Source: Cladopsammia gracilis
Taxonomy: Eukaryota; Cnidaria; Anthozoa; Scleractinia; Dendrophylliidae
NCBI GenBank assembly: GCA_022457155.1
Contig: JAJGOT010000931.1
Location: 62,001 to 126,000, forward strand
Length of the DNA stretch: 64,000 nucleotides
Reading direction: 5' to 3'
Below the pieces are notes generated by a model. It did not search any database. It was given only the letters and a program-made list of their open reading frames with translations, and was not told the origin of the DNA. How positions within the stretch are numbered: position 1 is the first letter of the stretch; every line of letters begins with the position of its first letter. Below are positions 50,201-61,200 of the stretch, piece after piece. A program made the position numbers and the translations under genes.

Positions 50201-50640
50201 TCTTTACATATTGCTGCTCAACCATTTAGAAGTGAAACCAAAACCAATTGTGACTTGCTCACACACGTTTTCCCATGCTTTATGCCAGCTACATGTATTT
50301 GCGTCAAGTTCTCGTTGATAAATTGGAAGGACTGCCTCTGCTGTGATTGGCCAGAATAATTACTTTGGTTTTGGTTTAACAACACTTAATTGAAAACTGC
50401 TAAGTGCATACATATTTTCAGAATCAACTCTATGTACATGAAATATTTTGTTTTAAATCACTAATGTAACATTTAAAACAAGAAATATTTTACTATTCAA
50501 CTATTCAATGTACATAGAGTTGAATCTGAAGGGTTATAGGTGCTTTAAAAGCAAAAGAGTCAGGTGTAAAGGTTCTCATTAATATACAGCTTGTATCACT
50601 CGCTCAGGTTTTTCATTCTTTTGAGTTATGCCCAACAAAA
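47252..50640. other. Intergenic stretch between GPCR copy B and the MFS gene
   Basis: Contains the 5' flank of copy B, a ~80 bp foldback repeat (48597-48675, ends CAACCTCGTTCCCAG and inverse), and an E2F/CCAAT repeat remnant (50215-50400). Open frames at 49409-49784 overlap on opposite strands and show no domain. Part of 49.3-50.6 kb is probably 3' UTR of the minus-strand transporter. Confidence 0.5.
50215..50400 (+). repeat. Interspersed repeat with CCAAT motifs (copy 3, E2F box decayed)
   Basis: AAACCAATTGTGACTTGCTC, CACACGTTTTCCCATGCTT, GCTACATGTATTT, TGTGATTGGCC and TTTGGTTTTGGTTTAAC follow the same order as at 44885-45105. The box has become TTTTCCCATGC, losing the CGCG. Confidence 0.7.
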
Positions 50641-52176
50641 TTATATAGTTTGTATGCTGCCATCTCGTGATGAGGTGTGAGACGATGATGCGCGAGATGA
50701 TGACCTGTGCATCTGGGAAGGGGACAGTTCCATCTGTGTGTGATCAGGCTCATCCATGTCTCCCTCTCTAAGATCATCCACATCCTCCCTAAAAGTTAGC
50801 CTTCCAGGCAAGTCGGTATTGGTCAGCAGAAATCCATCAGTGCGTCGTTTGCCGTGAATGATATGGTAATAGATAAACACCAGCAGGTCTATAGATAATA
50901 TTCCACATAATGTTGCAAGGACAGCATTGACATTTTCAACCTTGCAGTTGCTTGGATCAAACTTGACAGATTCACATTGTTTGTCTCCCTTGTTTGTTAA
51001 ATGCAGAAACAGTGGAATTAGAGCAGGACCTGTGAATCGTCCCAGAGAATCTGCGAAGTTGAAAAAACCCAGGAAAACACCCCTGCGATTGCGAGCTTGG
51101 TCGCTGAAATCTGTTATCTTTTGAGAGTAATAAACCCCAACTCCGGTGAAGAATGCCGCTGTACCGGAAGTTGATAACGCAACAGCTCCAAAATAGAAAC
51201 CGTTCTTCAATCGTTCATCACGTATGCGGTAATCTAAAAGCAATACAAATCCCCAGACATTAAATATAAGTCCAAGGATCGAAAACATTGCCGGCGAGAA
51301 TTTTCTGTGAATCGCGGCTCTGATCAGGACCCCCGCTAGTACGAAAGCAATTCCACCGGAAATATAAACTTTCCATAAGTCTCCTTGTTCGGTTACGAGG
51401 CCGTATTTACCGAACGCAAGGGTAAACAAGTCGCTTATAATTCCCCAGAAACAAGCCGTTCCGAAAAAAACTGACACCATTAATACTGCTGTGTGGGCGA
51501 TAAGTCCCTTCGCTTCTCTGCAGTCAAATTTCATTGCCATGTGCGGCGCCAGTGGATTCTTGAAGCATAATTTTATAAGCGGTAACATGAGCAGCACTAC
51601 ATTCGCGGTTGCCAGCCAAGCCGGGGTTGTATATGCGTTAAATACTTGAGCAGTCGTTGAGCCATTTAATGTCAACGCTATGTCCTTTCGACTCGCGAAT
51701 AACGGTACAAGAAACATACCGACTATCGGTCCTCCCAGCAGGCCAATTGCTTGAGCGAGCTTGAAGCTGGCAACAGATTTCCCACGCGTTTCTCTCGGGG
51801 TGGTATTTGTCAAGTACACAAGGGCGAGAGTGACAGAACCCGCTCCTAGACCTGCTATAAAACGTCCAAAAAACATCATGTTCAGCGACTGCAAAACGAC
51901 AGAAAGACCGTACAACACATTTCCTATGACATTAACAACCAGCGACAACATAACGGCAAATTTTAAGCCGCGCAAATCGGAAATATAACCCAGTAATGGC
52001 GAAATGATAGCCTGAGCGAGGGCATAACTTCCGAACATAGCACCGTAGTACGCCGCGCTCCCTCCGAGCGAAAACCACAGTTCTTGCACTGAAACAAGCA
52101 CAATGGAATAGTCCAGGGCCATTGTAAAGCCAAAGTAATGGACGGCAACGGTTGACAAGAGATTTTTAGTAGCCAT
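50641..52176 (-). CDS. Major facilitator superfamily transporter, MFSD8/CLN7-like
   Basis: Twelve-span membrane transporter of 511 residues in one uninterrupted exon. The start is ATG 52174-52176 (MATKNLLS, A at -3 and G at +4); the longer frame begins with a TTG and is not needed. The loop between TM2 and TM3 has the MFS signature GYISDLRGLK. TM4-TM5 read FGRFIAGLGAG ... TPRETRGKSVASF ... AQAIGLLGGPIVG. The stretch NAYTTPAWL before TM6 recalls MFSD8 (CLN7), a lysosomal membrane protein described as a chloride channel/transporter. The C-terminal 60 residues are a hydrophilic Ser/Asp-rich tail (many SSR/SS pairs). Length is near the 518 residues of human MFSD8. A related MFS subfamily (MFSD-type or SPX-MFS-like) cannot be excluded. 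Confidence 0.8.
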   Translation of the reverse strand: MATKNLLSTVAVHYFGFTMALDYSIVLVSVQELWFSLGGSAAYYGAMFGSYALAQAIISPLLGYISDLRGLKFAVMLSLVVNVIGNVLYGLSVVLQSLNMMFFGRFIAGLGAGSVTLALVYLTNTTPRETRGKSVASFKLAQAIGLLGGPIVGMFLVPLFASRKDIALTLNGSTTAQVFNAYTTPAWLATANVVLLMLPLIKLCFKNPLAPHMAMKFDCREAKGLIAHTAVLMVSVFFGTACFWGIISDLFTLAFGKYGLVTEQGDLWKVYISGGIAFVLAGVLIRAAIHRKFSPAMFSILGLIFNVWGFVLLLDYRIRDERLKNGFYFGAVALSTSGTAAFFTGVGVYYSQKITDFSDQARNRRGVFLGFFNFADSLGRFTGPALIPLFLHLTNKGDKQCESVKFDPSNCKVENVNAVLATLCGILSIDLLVFIYYHIIHGKRRTDGFLLTNTDLPGRLTFREDVDDLREGDMDEPDHTQMELSPSQMHRSSSRASSSHTSSRDGSIQTI

Positions 52177-52286
52177 TTTGTTTAGACTCTCCAAAAACGA
52201 AAGCGATTTGATGAAAACTCCGCTTTCTCTTGCTCTTTCGTATTATCTGGAAGCCGCGTAAAGACTGGGGCGAGGTCACGCATGAC

Positions 52287-52292
52287 CACGTG
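52287..52292 (-). promoter_or_regulatory. E-box CCACGTGG upstream of the MFS gene
   Basis: CACGTG about 110 bp before the ATG, in GACCACGTGGC, close to a second GTCACG at 52275-52280. Lysosomal genes in animals often carry CLEAR boxes (GTCACGTGAC) near the start of transcription. The core fits but the flanks are not the ideal consensus. Confidence 0.4.
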
Positions 52293-52466
52293 GCAAGTAC
52301 TGTCGCGTGTCGTCGCACGTAACTAAAATATTGCGCAAGCATAAAATTTAGAAGACAATATAAACTACCGCCTTGCTAGTAATTTAACTTCCTCTGGACG
52401 ATCTCTTTCGTCATAATCTGCGTTATCAGATTGTAAAAGGAAGTTCAACGACTTGTGCTCAGCAGT

Positions 52467-52867
52467 GATTCAACTTTGTTTCACAATATTTCGGCTAGCC
52501 AGACCATAACAAGTCCAACAACCTTCTTCAGGTTACACTCAGAAGAAAATCAGAAAACGGCAAACTGATCCTTACGGCAAGGCGATGAAGGAGTAAATAA
52601 AAGAATAAAAAATATATATATATATATTTAATTTTTTTTTATTCTTTTATTTACTCCTTCATCGCCTTGCCGTAAGGATCAGTTTGCCGTTTTCTGATTT
52701 TATACAAGTAATTATTGTACTGATCCAGGTCTACAACTGGGAGATCCGGCACCACTCAACGGTTTGTCGCTGTGGTCTTGCTGATATTTTATATTTTACA
52801 GAAGAAAGTCTGGTCTGGCCAGCCGAACAGCCGAAACATTGTGAAATAACCAATATACGTTGAATTT
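52467..52867. mobile_element. Nested foldback element, ~400 bp
   Basis: An inner palindrome with about 66 bp near-perfect arms (52546-52612 and 52634-52700) surrounds an AT-repeat. Outer arms carry TTTCACAATATTTCGGCT (left) and, inverted, TTTCACAATGTTTCGGCT (right). Each outer arm also holds GAAGAAGG/GAAGAAAG followed by a CCGAAA motif. No ORF. Confidence 0.8.
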
Positions 52868-53607
52868 ATCAGCTGTGCAGTAAATTTTAACAGAATCTTC
52901 GTTCACGGCTTTTGTTTTCCGAGATGGAGTGATCGTCGGAAATTATTGGGAAAATAAAACAAAAAAAGCACCAAAATCTCGCTTAGCGGACGTGGCTCAA
53001 ATTCATTTTCACCCCTCAATTATAACACCATAGTCCGTCATATTTTTCGGCTCAGTACCCTAAAAGGTACCGCGATAATTCTAACGGCAGTCTTTTTCGA
53101 TTTTAGTACCCTAAGGGGCACCAGTCTACAAATTTTGACCCCTAACAAGTATGACGATTTAAATCATTATAATATTGAAAAATGTAAGGATGTTTATGAA
53201 AAAACCAAGAGAAAATAATTGGACCTGTCCAAGTATAATCTCTTGAAGAAAGAGATATTTTATGACATCTTTTTTATTGAAGACGATTAAAAGGACACTG
53301 TTCTACTGAAAGAACGAAATTTTCGGCTTTCTAAATTTCCATGTTATATCGCCAAATGCCACCAAATATATTGGATGAAAAGATTATGTATAGCATGACA
53401 GAAGCAGTAGTTTGGAGAAAACGTGCAGGATCACAAGGATAGAAGTGGATAACGTTCACTAACTTTGATTTAGTGACAGGCTGTCAAGTTTCCATGACCT
53501 TCCATGCTGGTGGAATTTCGAGCTTTTTAGTCGTTATTTCGTCTTTATAGTTCATATTTCTTTCCGTTCATCACTGATTTTTTGCGATTCTTTCTTCTTA
53601 TTTTAAG

Positions 53608-53815
53608 ATAAAAATAAAGCAAACTTCAAGCTCTACGATGACAGTCCCTTTAAGAACCGCAACAGACTGGAGCGAGCTGTCAATTCTCTGCATTGTTTAC
53701 AAATCATGGAAGTTCTGCACGTATCTTATTACAAACACGTACCTCTTGCCCGTGAACTACAGAACAGAAAAGACTCTGGAAACGCTAATATACGGAGAGA
53801 TACTTTGAAAAAAAG
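53608..53815 (+). other. Candidate 5' exon, possibly of the BEGAIN-like gene
   Basis: A pyrimidine-rich acceptor (AG 53606-53607) and a donor (GTAACG at 53816) bound a frame. With ATG 53706 (A at -3, G at +4) it reads MEVLHVSYYKH and then VPLARELQNRKD to the end. It ends in phase 2, but the next recognised exon (56436) must be entered in phase 0. So either an exon is missing in between, a different donor is used (CAC|GTATCT at 53721 would be in phase), or this exon belongs to another transcript. Confidence 0.35.
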
Positions 53816-55352
53816 GTAACGACTCTTTCTTTACCTACATAAAGGTGCTTTTTCCTAGAAATTGGGAATTTTGTTACGTTTTTCTGGCCACAGAAATTGA
53901 ACAGTTCGCGTGATCATTAAAATCCCGGGATATCTAAAATGCAACCATAGTTTCGCAGTAAGCTCTTTTTGAAATATTTTTTCTCATTCAAGGTAACCTT
54001 CATTCCTTATATATTTGTAATTATGCAGTAAAAAATTTAAATGAGAGCACTTGACTCTAAAATACGTAAGTTTTAGAAGTGTGGTTCCGTTGTGTATGTA
54101 GTCGGTTGCGTGCACAAAATAATTCATTAGAACAGACGGCCTTGGACAGCAGCCGCATACGGAAATAAACAGCTTAAAAAAATCCGAAAAGCCGTATATT
54201 TTGGATTCGAGGTTGGAAAAGCAACCTTCAACTAAATATTGCATAGATTAGTGAACATTTTTAATGCCTGTTAGCCTTGAAACTTGCATATTGTCTCAAT
54301 TGTACACAACACTGATTTTTTTATTGCGTGACCAAATAATTATTCAATCATGCGCCGATGTGAACGTGCTTCGTATCAGCTTTACCGTGTTACAAGGAAA
54401 TCGAGGATGCCTTTACTCCAAATGTTTTAAATTTTACCAATACTTCCCATTTATATTCTTTTTTATGGCAACAACCTACAATTTGTAATTTAACGTTAAT
54501 TTCGTCAATTGCAGAATAATTTTACAAAAAATAAATAAAAAACAAGAGAACAATAGAATATGTTAACTAAAACAGCGACTATTAAATTTTAAACCTTTTT
54601 TATAGTCCCCTACAAAATTCTGGGTTCAAGTTTTATTGTTGACAATTAAGTTAGTTTTATCTAATTTTTCTCCGATGTGAAAGAACTACAGTCAAACAAA
54701 CAGAACAGACACCGTCACCAAATAGACAGACCTAAGTGTCTGTATAATATATGTAGAGGTGTCTGTATTATAGAGGAAGAGATTGTATGAATCTGTTCTG
54801 CTAAACCCAAATGTTGCATTGCCTCAGTTGCATGGCAAGCTCTGTTCTGTTGCATGGCAGTATGCACGAATGGGTAAATGAGATGCCACTGCCATGCTGA
54901 ACTGAAATCAGAAATAATATTAATATATTGAAATAAGTTTTTAAGTGTTACAACCCTTGGTCAGAGTTTTGTCTTTGCAAAACATATCAAATTTGATGTC
55001 TGAAACCTGCAGTTACTGTTGGGTTAGAGACTGGCAACTGTCAAGCCTGTCTGAGTATAAGGCTCACAATAGCAAGTAGGATAAAACAATAAACAAGGCA
55101 CATTTGTAGGTGTCCAGACAGAATAATGATATTAGCTGACAGTGTTATTTGGTTGTTTGCTTGATACAGGTTAATAGAAACTTCAAAGTTCAAGGATTAA
55201 AAAGTCCCATATCCGTTGGATGAACAGGAAAATATTAGCAAAATATTATGGCTAATCCTTGTGAGGTATAGACGTAATACATCAATTCATTTTTCCTATC
55301 ACAATGACCTTATCCCTAAAAGAACTAAACAACTGAAGCTGTTATAAATTGT

Positions 55353-55527
55353 ACAATAAAACTCCTTTATAAGTGACCACCCAGAATAAGAAGCATGGAA
55401 ATATGGACAAGTGGTCGCTTACCAGAGATTAAAAACAATACAAAAATTCAAATCATGCACATTGGAAGTGGTAGTGGCCCGGAAGGGGGGGGGGGGGGGT
55501 GGTGTACTCCCATATATGGGCTATATG

Positions 55528-55559
<32 letters not shown>

Positions 55560-56145
55560 GCCAGTTTAGTCTGGGATAGGGTATAGTAATCAGAGATTTT
55601 TGGTCTAGAAAAGGGTATCATTTTCCGCGAAACTGATCAGTTGCATGAAGAATTTAGTCTAAACAAGGTTTACTGACAAATGTCATTTAAAATCAGTACG
55701 ACGGGCAGTACAGCATATTTACAGACCCCTGCTAACTAATAACTGTGATAGTGAACAAGTTTCTGGAAAATAGCGAGTCTGGAATAGGTCTAGGATAGGG
55801 TAGGGTTTTTTGGTGTCTAGTCTAGAATAGGGTTGCAAAATGCAGCTAAAATGGTCTGGTATAGGTTAAGGGTCTCAGAGTCCCAGCGGCACAACCCCAC
55901 CCAAAAATTTGCAGAGTGCCCCCCCCCTCGGGGGTAGCGGTAGCTTATGAAAGGTGGTTGCTTATGAACGGTGACGACTATAGTGGTTGGATTGGTAGAA
56001 ATTTGGTATTTTGGAGAAGTGGAAGAAGTAGCAGTAGTAGTAGAAGTAGAAGTAAAAGAAGTGGAAAGAAGTGGGAAGAAGGAAGAAGTGGAAGAAGTGG
56101 TCACTTATGAGAGGTGGTTGCATATGGAGGTTCCATTGTAGTACT
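55353..56145. mobile_element. Inverted-repeat element with a nested poly-G element
   Basis: Outer ends: TACAATAAAACTCC then TTTATAAGTGACCAC, and inverted TACTACAATGGAACCTCC. A second copy of the 5.3 kb poly-G element (55478-55935) is inserted in it. To the right is a GAAGAAGT/AGAAGTAG minisatellite (56012-56100). All of it lies upstream of the first well-supported BEGAIN-like exon. Confidence 0.65.
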
Positions 56146-56435
56146 GTGTACACCAATAGATATGATTGGTTTCAAAAATGGGGTGCCAGAGGGGATTTCC
56201 AGGTTATAAGAGAGCTTTCATTGTGACCAAAAAGGTGACTGTAATGTCACTCTACCTTTGTACTTTTTTTCCCAAGATGTTCTATTTCAAATGTTTTTAA
56301 AAAAAATACTTCTGCAGGTATTTGAACAAAGTCACCGTGTCTTCACAATAAGGCTGTCAAAATAATAAATATTTATATTATATATCCATGTGATGCTTAT
56401 CTAATAAATATGTGATATTTATTTGCTTTTAACAG

Positions 56436-59400
56436 ACATGTGGCTGCACAAAGGCCTGTGATCAGTTGAAGTAAGTCAAAATAGTACATTAACTGGAAAA
56501 TTATTTTAAAAGTTACATAACTTGTGAGTGATGACATTGAATTGCATTCCAAAACTATACTTGATATTGGTGAATAATTCCAGAATGTTCAAAATGGTAA
56601 CATGGAGTTTGTAAGTCAGAGTAGAACTTTTTTTTTATTTTCAGCGAGAAACTTATTTACAATTTTTCCCTTTTTTAAATTAGTGATTAAAATAACACAA
56701 TTATTATATTGAATCTCAAACTTCCAGATTAGAAAATCAAGAACTAAGAGACAAAATACAGAAGTTAGAAGACAAGACAGCAAGCAAGAAAGATGAAACC
56801 TCACACACTTCACCAGAAGATGAGAAACATGAAAATGAAATTCCAATGAATCAGGAGAACGAAGCTGATTCTGAATCGTTCCAAGAACACATCAAAAGGT
56901 ACGATCATGGCTTAATTGAGACGCAGTAAGATCATGCCAAGATATTCAGGATAGTTTACATGTCAACCCTTTCACTCTCAAGAGTGCCAAAAATCAAAAG
57001 TCAACAAAATCCCACTTATTTCATTTTGTAAAGTATTGAAAAACAAATGGTACCATGCAAGAGTACTCCTAAAGAGGTTTAATTTGAATGGTCACACCAC
57101 AGGATTTCGTCCACAGACCCAAAAGTTAGAACTACACTACATGTCTCCACAGTTGACTTTGGAATTGAAAGCATTGGCACAAAAAAGCAAGATATGTTTA
57201 TAAGAAATAAAAAATAGTTTAATTAAGTTAAATTTTGTTGGATTATTTTGCATTGAATTTGTAGGCTCAAAGGTGATTATGATGATGTAGTGAAGAAAAA
57301 TCAAGAGCTGGAAAACAGAATCCTCCAACTGGTATGTTATAAATTAGAATAATTAACGGTCAACTCTCTGACAAACATATAGTGGATTGGAATCCCGATT
57401 TTTCGAACCTCCAAAGGAAAGGGAAATTAGTATGAAAAATCAGAAGTTCAAAAAATCAAAGGTGGCATGGACTGAAATCAAATCCAAGAGAAATGAGTTT
57501 TGGTTTGAATAACTGAGGGTTTTCGAAAAATCAGGATTCCACTGGATCAGGATTCCACTGGATCAGGATTCCACTGGATCAGGATTCCACTGTATGTGGA
57601 CTGCAGATGAAACATGAATGAAATTTCTGATTGTCACAGTGATTCTAGCAACTCACACAGTTGAACATGACACACTTCTTGTTACGACAGACATCTAATG
57701 GATATCTAAGAACTGCCATACTTCAGTCTCTCATACATTTCTGTAAAACTGTTAGAAAAAGGCACTCTCTGTAAGACAGACCCCTCCTAAGATGGACACC
57801 TAAAGTAGTCTCTACTGCATGTCATTTGCTCATTTTACTGTACCTGATCTCTCTATATTTGGGATTTTTCTTGTGTGATTATTTTGGGCAATCTTAGACA
57901 CTCTATAAAATACAAGTACCATTGTACGATTGTTCAGGCAGGTGAAATGCAGTCAGAGAAATCGCGCTTTGAGGAGACAGTGGGGGCCATGTCACAGCAG
58001 CTGATGGACTTTGTTGATAAAATGAACAATTTGGAGAGAGAATGCGTGAGTCATCTGGATTCTTACCTAAACTTATTTTTCCTCAATTAATAGATAAACT
58101 AAGAAGACAATGTGTGATAAAAAGAGGATGCGACTGTCTATTGATAGTCTGAACATGAGTTGGTAGTGGGGAGGGGTAGGGGTAACCAGGGAGGCAGGGA
58201 GGGAGGCTACCACAGGCAGGAAAGGAGAAGGCAGGAAGGACTTCCAAGGTGACAGGAGATAGAAAAAGCAGAGGCAGGAATGACGGAGGAATGGACTTGA
58301 ACTGACAGGAAAGGGCAATAGAAGGGGGAACTTCTGGGATCAGGAGAAAACGGGGGTAGAGCAGGGACAGATGGGGGCAGGAACTGGGAGAAAAGCAGGT
58401 AGGAACAGCGAAACAAAGACTAGCATTACCTAAGGCGAGAACTGACTACCTAAAGCGAAGCTTTAGCTTTAGTGGAGCTTTCAGGTGGAATAACCTTCCA
58501 GAGGAACTAAGAACAACTCAATCACTGAGCCTTTTTAAAAAAGGTATCAGTGAATGGTTTTCCCTATCGGACTCTCACACGGCAAATATGTAAAACAGTG
58601 AATTGCTTTTTTATATTGTGAATACTGATATTTTTAACCATGTATAAATAAAGATTTTGATTGATTGATTGATTGATTGATAGAAAAGGGGCAGGAATTT
58701 GGAGAGAAGAGGGCAGGAACTGGGAAAGAAGGGGCCAGGAGCTGGGAGAGAAGGGTGCAGTAACTGAGAGAAAATTAAATTAATTTGTGAGATAACATGA
58801 CGGGGGGGGGGGGGGGTTCACTAGGAGAACAAAAGTGACCATTTTATCACCCCCGACTATATATAACCAGATACCCATAAGTGGGTTGAAACGTTTAACG
58901 CGCATTCACAGCTTCCGAATATTCATTTTTTGCTTACTACCATATTTGAAAACCACTCGGTCCCTCGAGATCGGAAGGAAGTTATTCTAGCAAATTGATT
59001 GGTTAATATTTTTATCTTGATTTTCCAAATATGGCTGTAACAACTTCTTTGCAAATTGAATAATCGGAAGCTTGTTTTGAAGCGTACAAGAAACAGTTGC
59101 ACGTTTCAACCCACTTATGGGTTTCTGATATAACTGGGTACTGGTAAAATGTTGGGGCATTATTGAAACTGACCCATTTGGGAGTGACAATAGTACAGTG
59201 TTAGTCTCTTTGTATTATGGAGTTGGAGTAAATTTTGTTTTAACTGTTGATTTTAGATAAAAAACAAAAAAGACTGTTCACTGGTGGTTCAACTTTTGAA
59301 GTGCAATCAGTCCTTGGACAGAAAGTTTGTGACCCAGAAAGTGGAAACAGTAAGCAAACAATTTCATCATGGCATAGAATGTGTAACAGAATAACTATAA

Positions 59401-60258
59401 CGTAACATTACTGTCAGTAGCTCATTCACAGGGTTGCCCTTTGAGTCATGAACCTGTTGTGGTTCTTGAATGTCATCAGTGAATCCTTACAATGCGACTA
59501 CTTGAACCAGACCACCTTGAATAAAGTTGTCCAGTCGCAGTGTGAATTTAGAAAAGTTTGTAAATGCAGTGTATATGTATGTTTCTAAGTTTGTAAGTCA
59601 TAAGTGTGGCCATTCAAATGAATAAACAACTGTCTGAGCAGTACTTTCCTGTGGTGCTGTTTGTTATTCTGTACAAGGTGGCTGTGGATGAAATCCTAAA
59701 GTGTGACGATTCAAATGAAAGCTATTGAGCAGTACTTTCTTGTGGTACTGTTTATTATGTTGTACAAGGTGGTTCTACCTTTTGAGTCTGTGGATGAAAT
59801 CCTAAAGTGTGACGATTCAAATGAAAGCTATTCAGCAGTACCTTCTTGTGGTACTGTTTATTATGTTGTACCAGGTGGTTCTAAATTTTCAGTCTGTGGA
59901 TGACATCCTAAAGTGTGACCATTCATATAAAAACGTTTAAGCAGTATTAATTTTCAGATGGTGCTGCTTTGTTTTCCTGAAGTGGAAAAGAAGAAAAAAA
60001 TGAAGTGATATGGAAAAGAAAAGAAAAACTATTTTTATTGTTACAAGTTAAAAAGAAAATGGTTACACTTTCTACTTTTTTTTGTTAAACCCATAGTTGC
60101 CTTCAGATCTAAAAGAGAAGTTGAAAATAGAGCTGGAACTCAAACCAGAAACCAAACCTTTGAGCCATCCTGCTTGGAGCAAAAAACTGTGGAGAACGAA
60201 GAGTGCATCGTCTGCATCTACAAGCTCTCATTCAGAGCTTAGTGATGGAGAACATTGA
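56436..60258 (+). CDS. BEGAIN: BEGAIN/TJAP1-family coiled-coil protein (5' end unresolved)
   Basis: Homologue of vertebrate BEGAIN (postsynaptic, binds PSD-95 guanylate kinase domain) and TJAP1 (tight junctions); a cortical or junctional scaffold is inferred. Six in-phase exons: 56436-56470, 56728-56898, 57265-57331, 57938-58045, 59257-59349, 60097-60258 (stop TGA 60256-60258), together 211 codons, all with GT-AG borders. Coiled coil: ACDQLKLENQELRDKIQKLE; acidic linker in exon two; KKNQELENRILQL, like the NQELEDKL of both vertebrate proteins; EETVGAMSQQLMDFVDKMNN. Then the family hallmark DCSLVVQLLKCNQS ... LPSDLKEKLKIEL, close to DC..A.QLL.C..S ... LP.....RV in BEGAIN. The tail after it is only about 34 residues, Ser-rich, against several hundred in vertebrates. 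Neighbour WDR25 supports BEGAIN over TJAP1. Confidence 0.8.
56965..57173. mobile_element. Single copy of the satellite-parent element, in an intron
   Basis: CAACCCTTTCACTCTCAAGA at the left, then ACCATGCAAGAGTACTCC, TTTGAATGGTCACACC, AGTTAGAACTACACTACATG. Closest relative is the copy at 11759-11974. It lies in the intron between the second and third recognised exons. Confidence 0.75.
57530..57591. repeat. 16 bp minisatellite, about four units
   Basis: GGATCAGGATTCCACT repeated head to tail at the end of a decayed inverted-repeat element (57378-57600, beginning AGTGGATTGGAATCCCGATT). Confidence 0.85.
58140..58770. repeat. Purine-rich minisatellite split by a LINE insertion
   Basis: Units like GGGGCAGGAACTGGGAGAGA occur at 58290-58405 and resume at 58683-58770 on the other side of a retrotransposon fragment. 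The shadow frames on the minus strand (Ser/Pro/Leu-rich) are artefacts. A G run follows at 58802-58816. Confidence 0.75.
58408..58682 (+). mobile_element. 5'-truncated LINE: ORF2 C-terminus and GATT tail
   Basis: The plus-strand frame reads LPKARTDYLKRSFSFSGAF, RWNNLPEELRTTQSLSLFKK, GISEWFSL ... and stops at TAA (58591-58593). This is the typical end of a CR1/L2-like reverse-transcriptase ORF. A short 3' UTR ends AATAAAG, then (GATT)n to 58682. Inserted in an intron of the BEGAIN-like gene in sense orientation. Confidence 0.82.
58861..59137. mobile_element. MITE, ~277 bp
   Basis: Left ATATAACCAGATACCCATAA then GTGGGTTGAAACGT; right is the inverse (ACGTTTCAACCCACTTATGG onward). Intronic. Confidence 0.75.
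59600..59945. repeat. ~106 bp satellite array, about three units, intronic
   Basis: Units GTGACGATTCAAATGAAAGC, AGTACTTTCTTGTGGTACTG, TTGTACAAGGTGGTTCTA, GTGGATGAAATCCTAAAG. The last unit is decayed. Confidence 0.85.
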
Positions 60259-61042
60259 AGTAGCTTAGTTTATACAAGTCAATTGTTAATATATTTTTAA
60301 AAGAGATAAGAGTGTCCTCAAACAACTGATAGGTACTACGAAAACCACCAAACTGTGGAGTGGTGCCAAATTTATGCACCACAACCCCACCTACTTTTGT
60401 TGATTAACACTGTTAAACTCCTGAGGATTCAGGATTGTGTTCAAAGCCCAGACATGGTTTAGCAGATGTTGGAGACGATTACCGCTCAGATGGACTTAAC
60501 AAAGAAAAGTAACCACAGAATTGTTGAAAAAGGAGGCTTTGTCAGTCTTTTGATGGAAAGTTTTTTCTTCGATTGCTGGTAAAAATAGGGTGAAACATGA
60601 CAGTGCGAAAATCTCGCATGTGTTATATTTCAGCATTATTCCTCAAGAATTTAACGATATATTTATCAACAGAAATGGCCGAGGCAGTGAATAAAAGTGA
60701 GCGGGGAAGTGATGTGTAAGTCCACGGTTCAGTGGTTTTTGTAGTACAAAAGAATGCTTGTGTGGAACAGTCAAAGATTGGCTGCTTGTTTGTTCTTGTG
60801 GATATGGGATGGTATAACTTAATATAGTTATGGTCATTCAGGACCCAGTTGGCCAAACAGCAGATTTCACTATCCAGTGAATAAGCGATCACTAAACTAC
60901 ATATTAATAAATTTAGTTTAGAAAATTAAGAAAAATTAAGTTTGTTTGATTGTGTGAAATTTTTGAGCTCAAAAGAGCAAAGAGTATTCAAGGATTGTAA
61001 TATTATAGAACTACCATGAGATTTTAATGATTTAAAGAGTAG

Positions 61043-61200
61043 AACCCGGTTGTTCAAAAGTAGGATAGCATTATTTCCACCGGATAAATCACTATTCAGT
61101 GGATAACACAATGGATTTTGTTAATACATGTACTTATCCACTGGATAGTGATTATTTTATCCGGTGGATAGCGCTATCCACCATATGAACAACCAGGGCC
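61043..61200. mobile_element. Palindromic MITE between convergent genes
   Basis: CCCGGTTGTTCAAAAGTAGG at the left and inverted GGCCCTGGTTGTTCATATGG at the right. The interior repeats CCACCGGATAAATCACTATC-type sequence on both arms. Confidence 0.7.
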
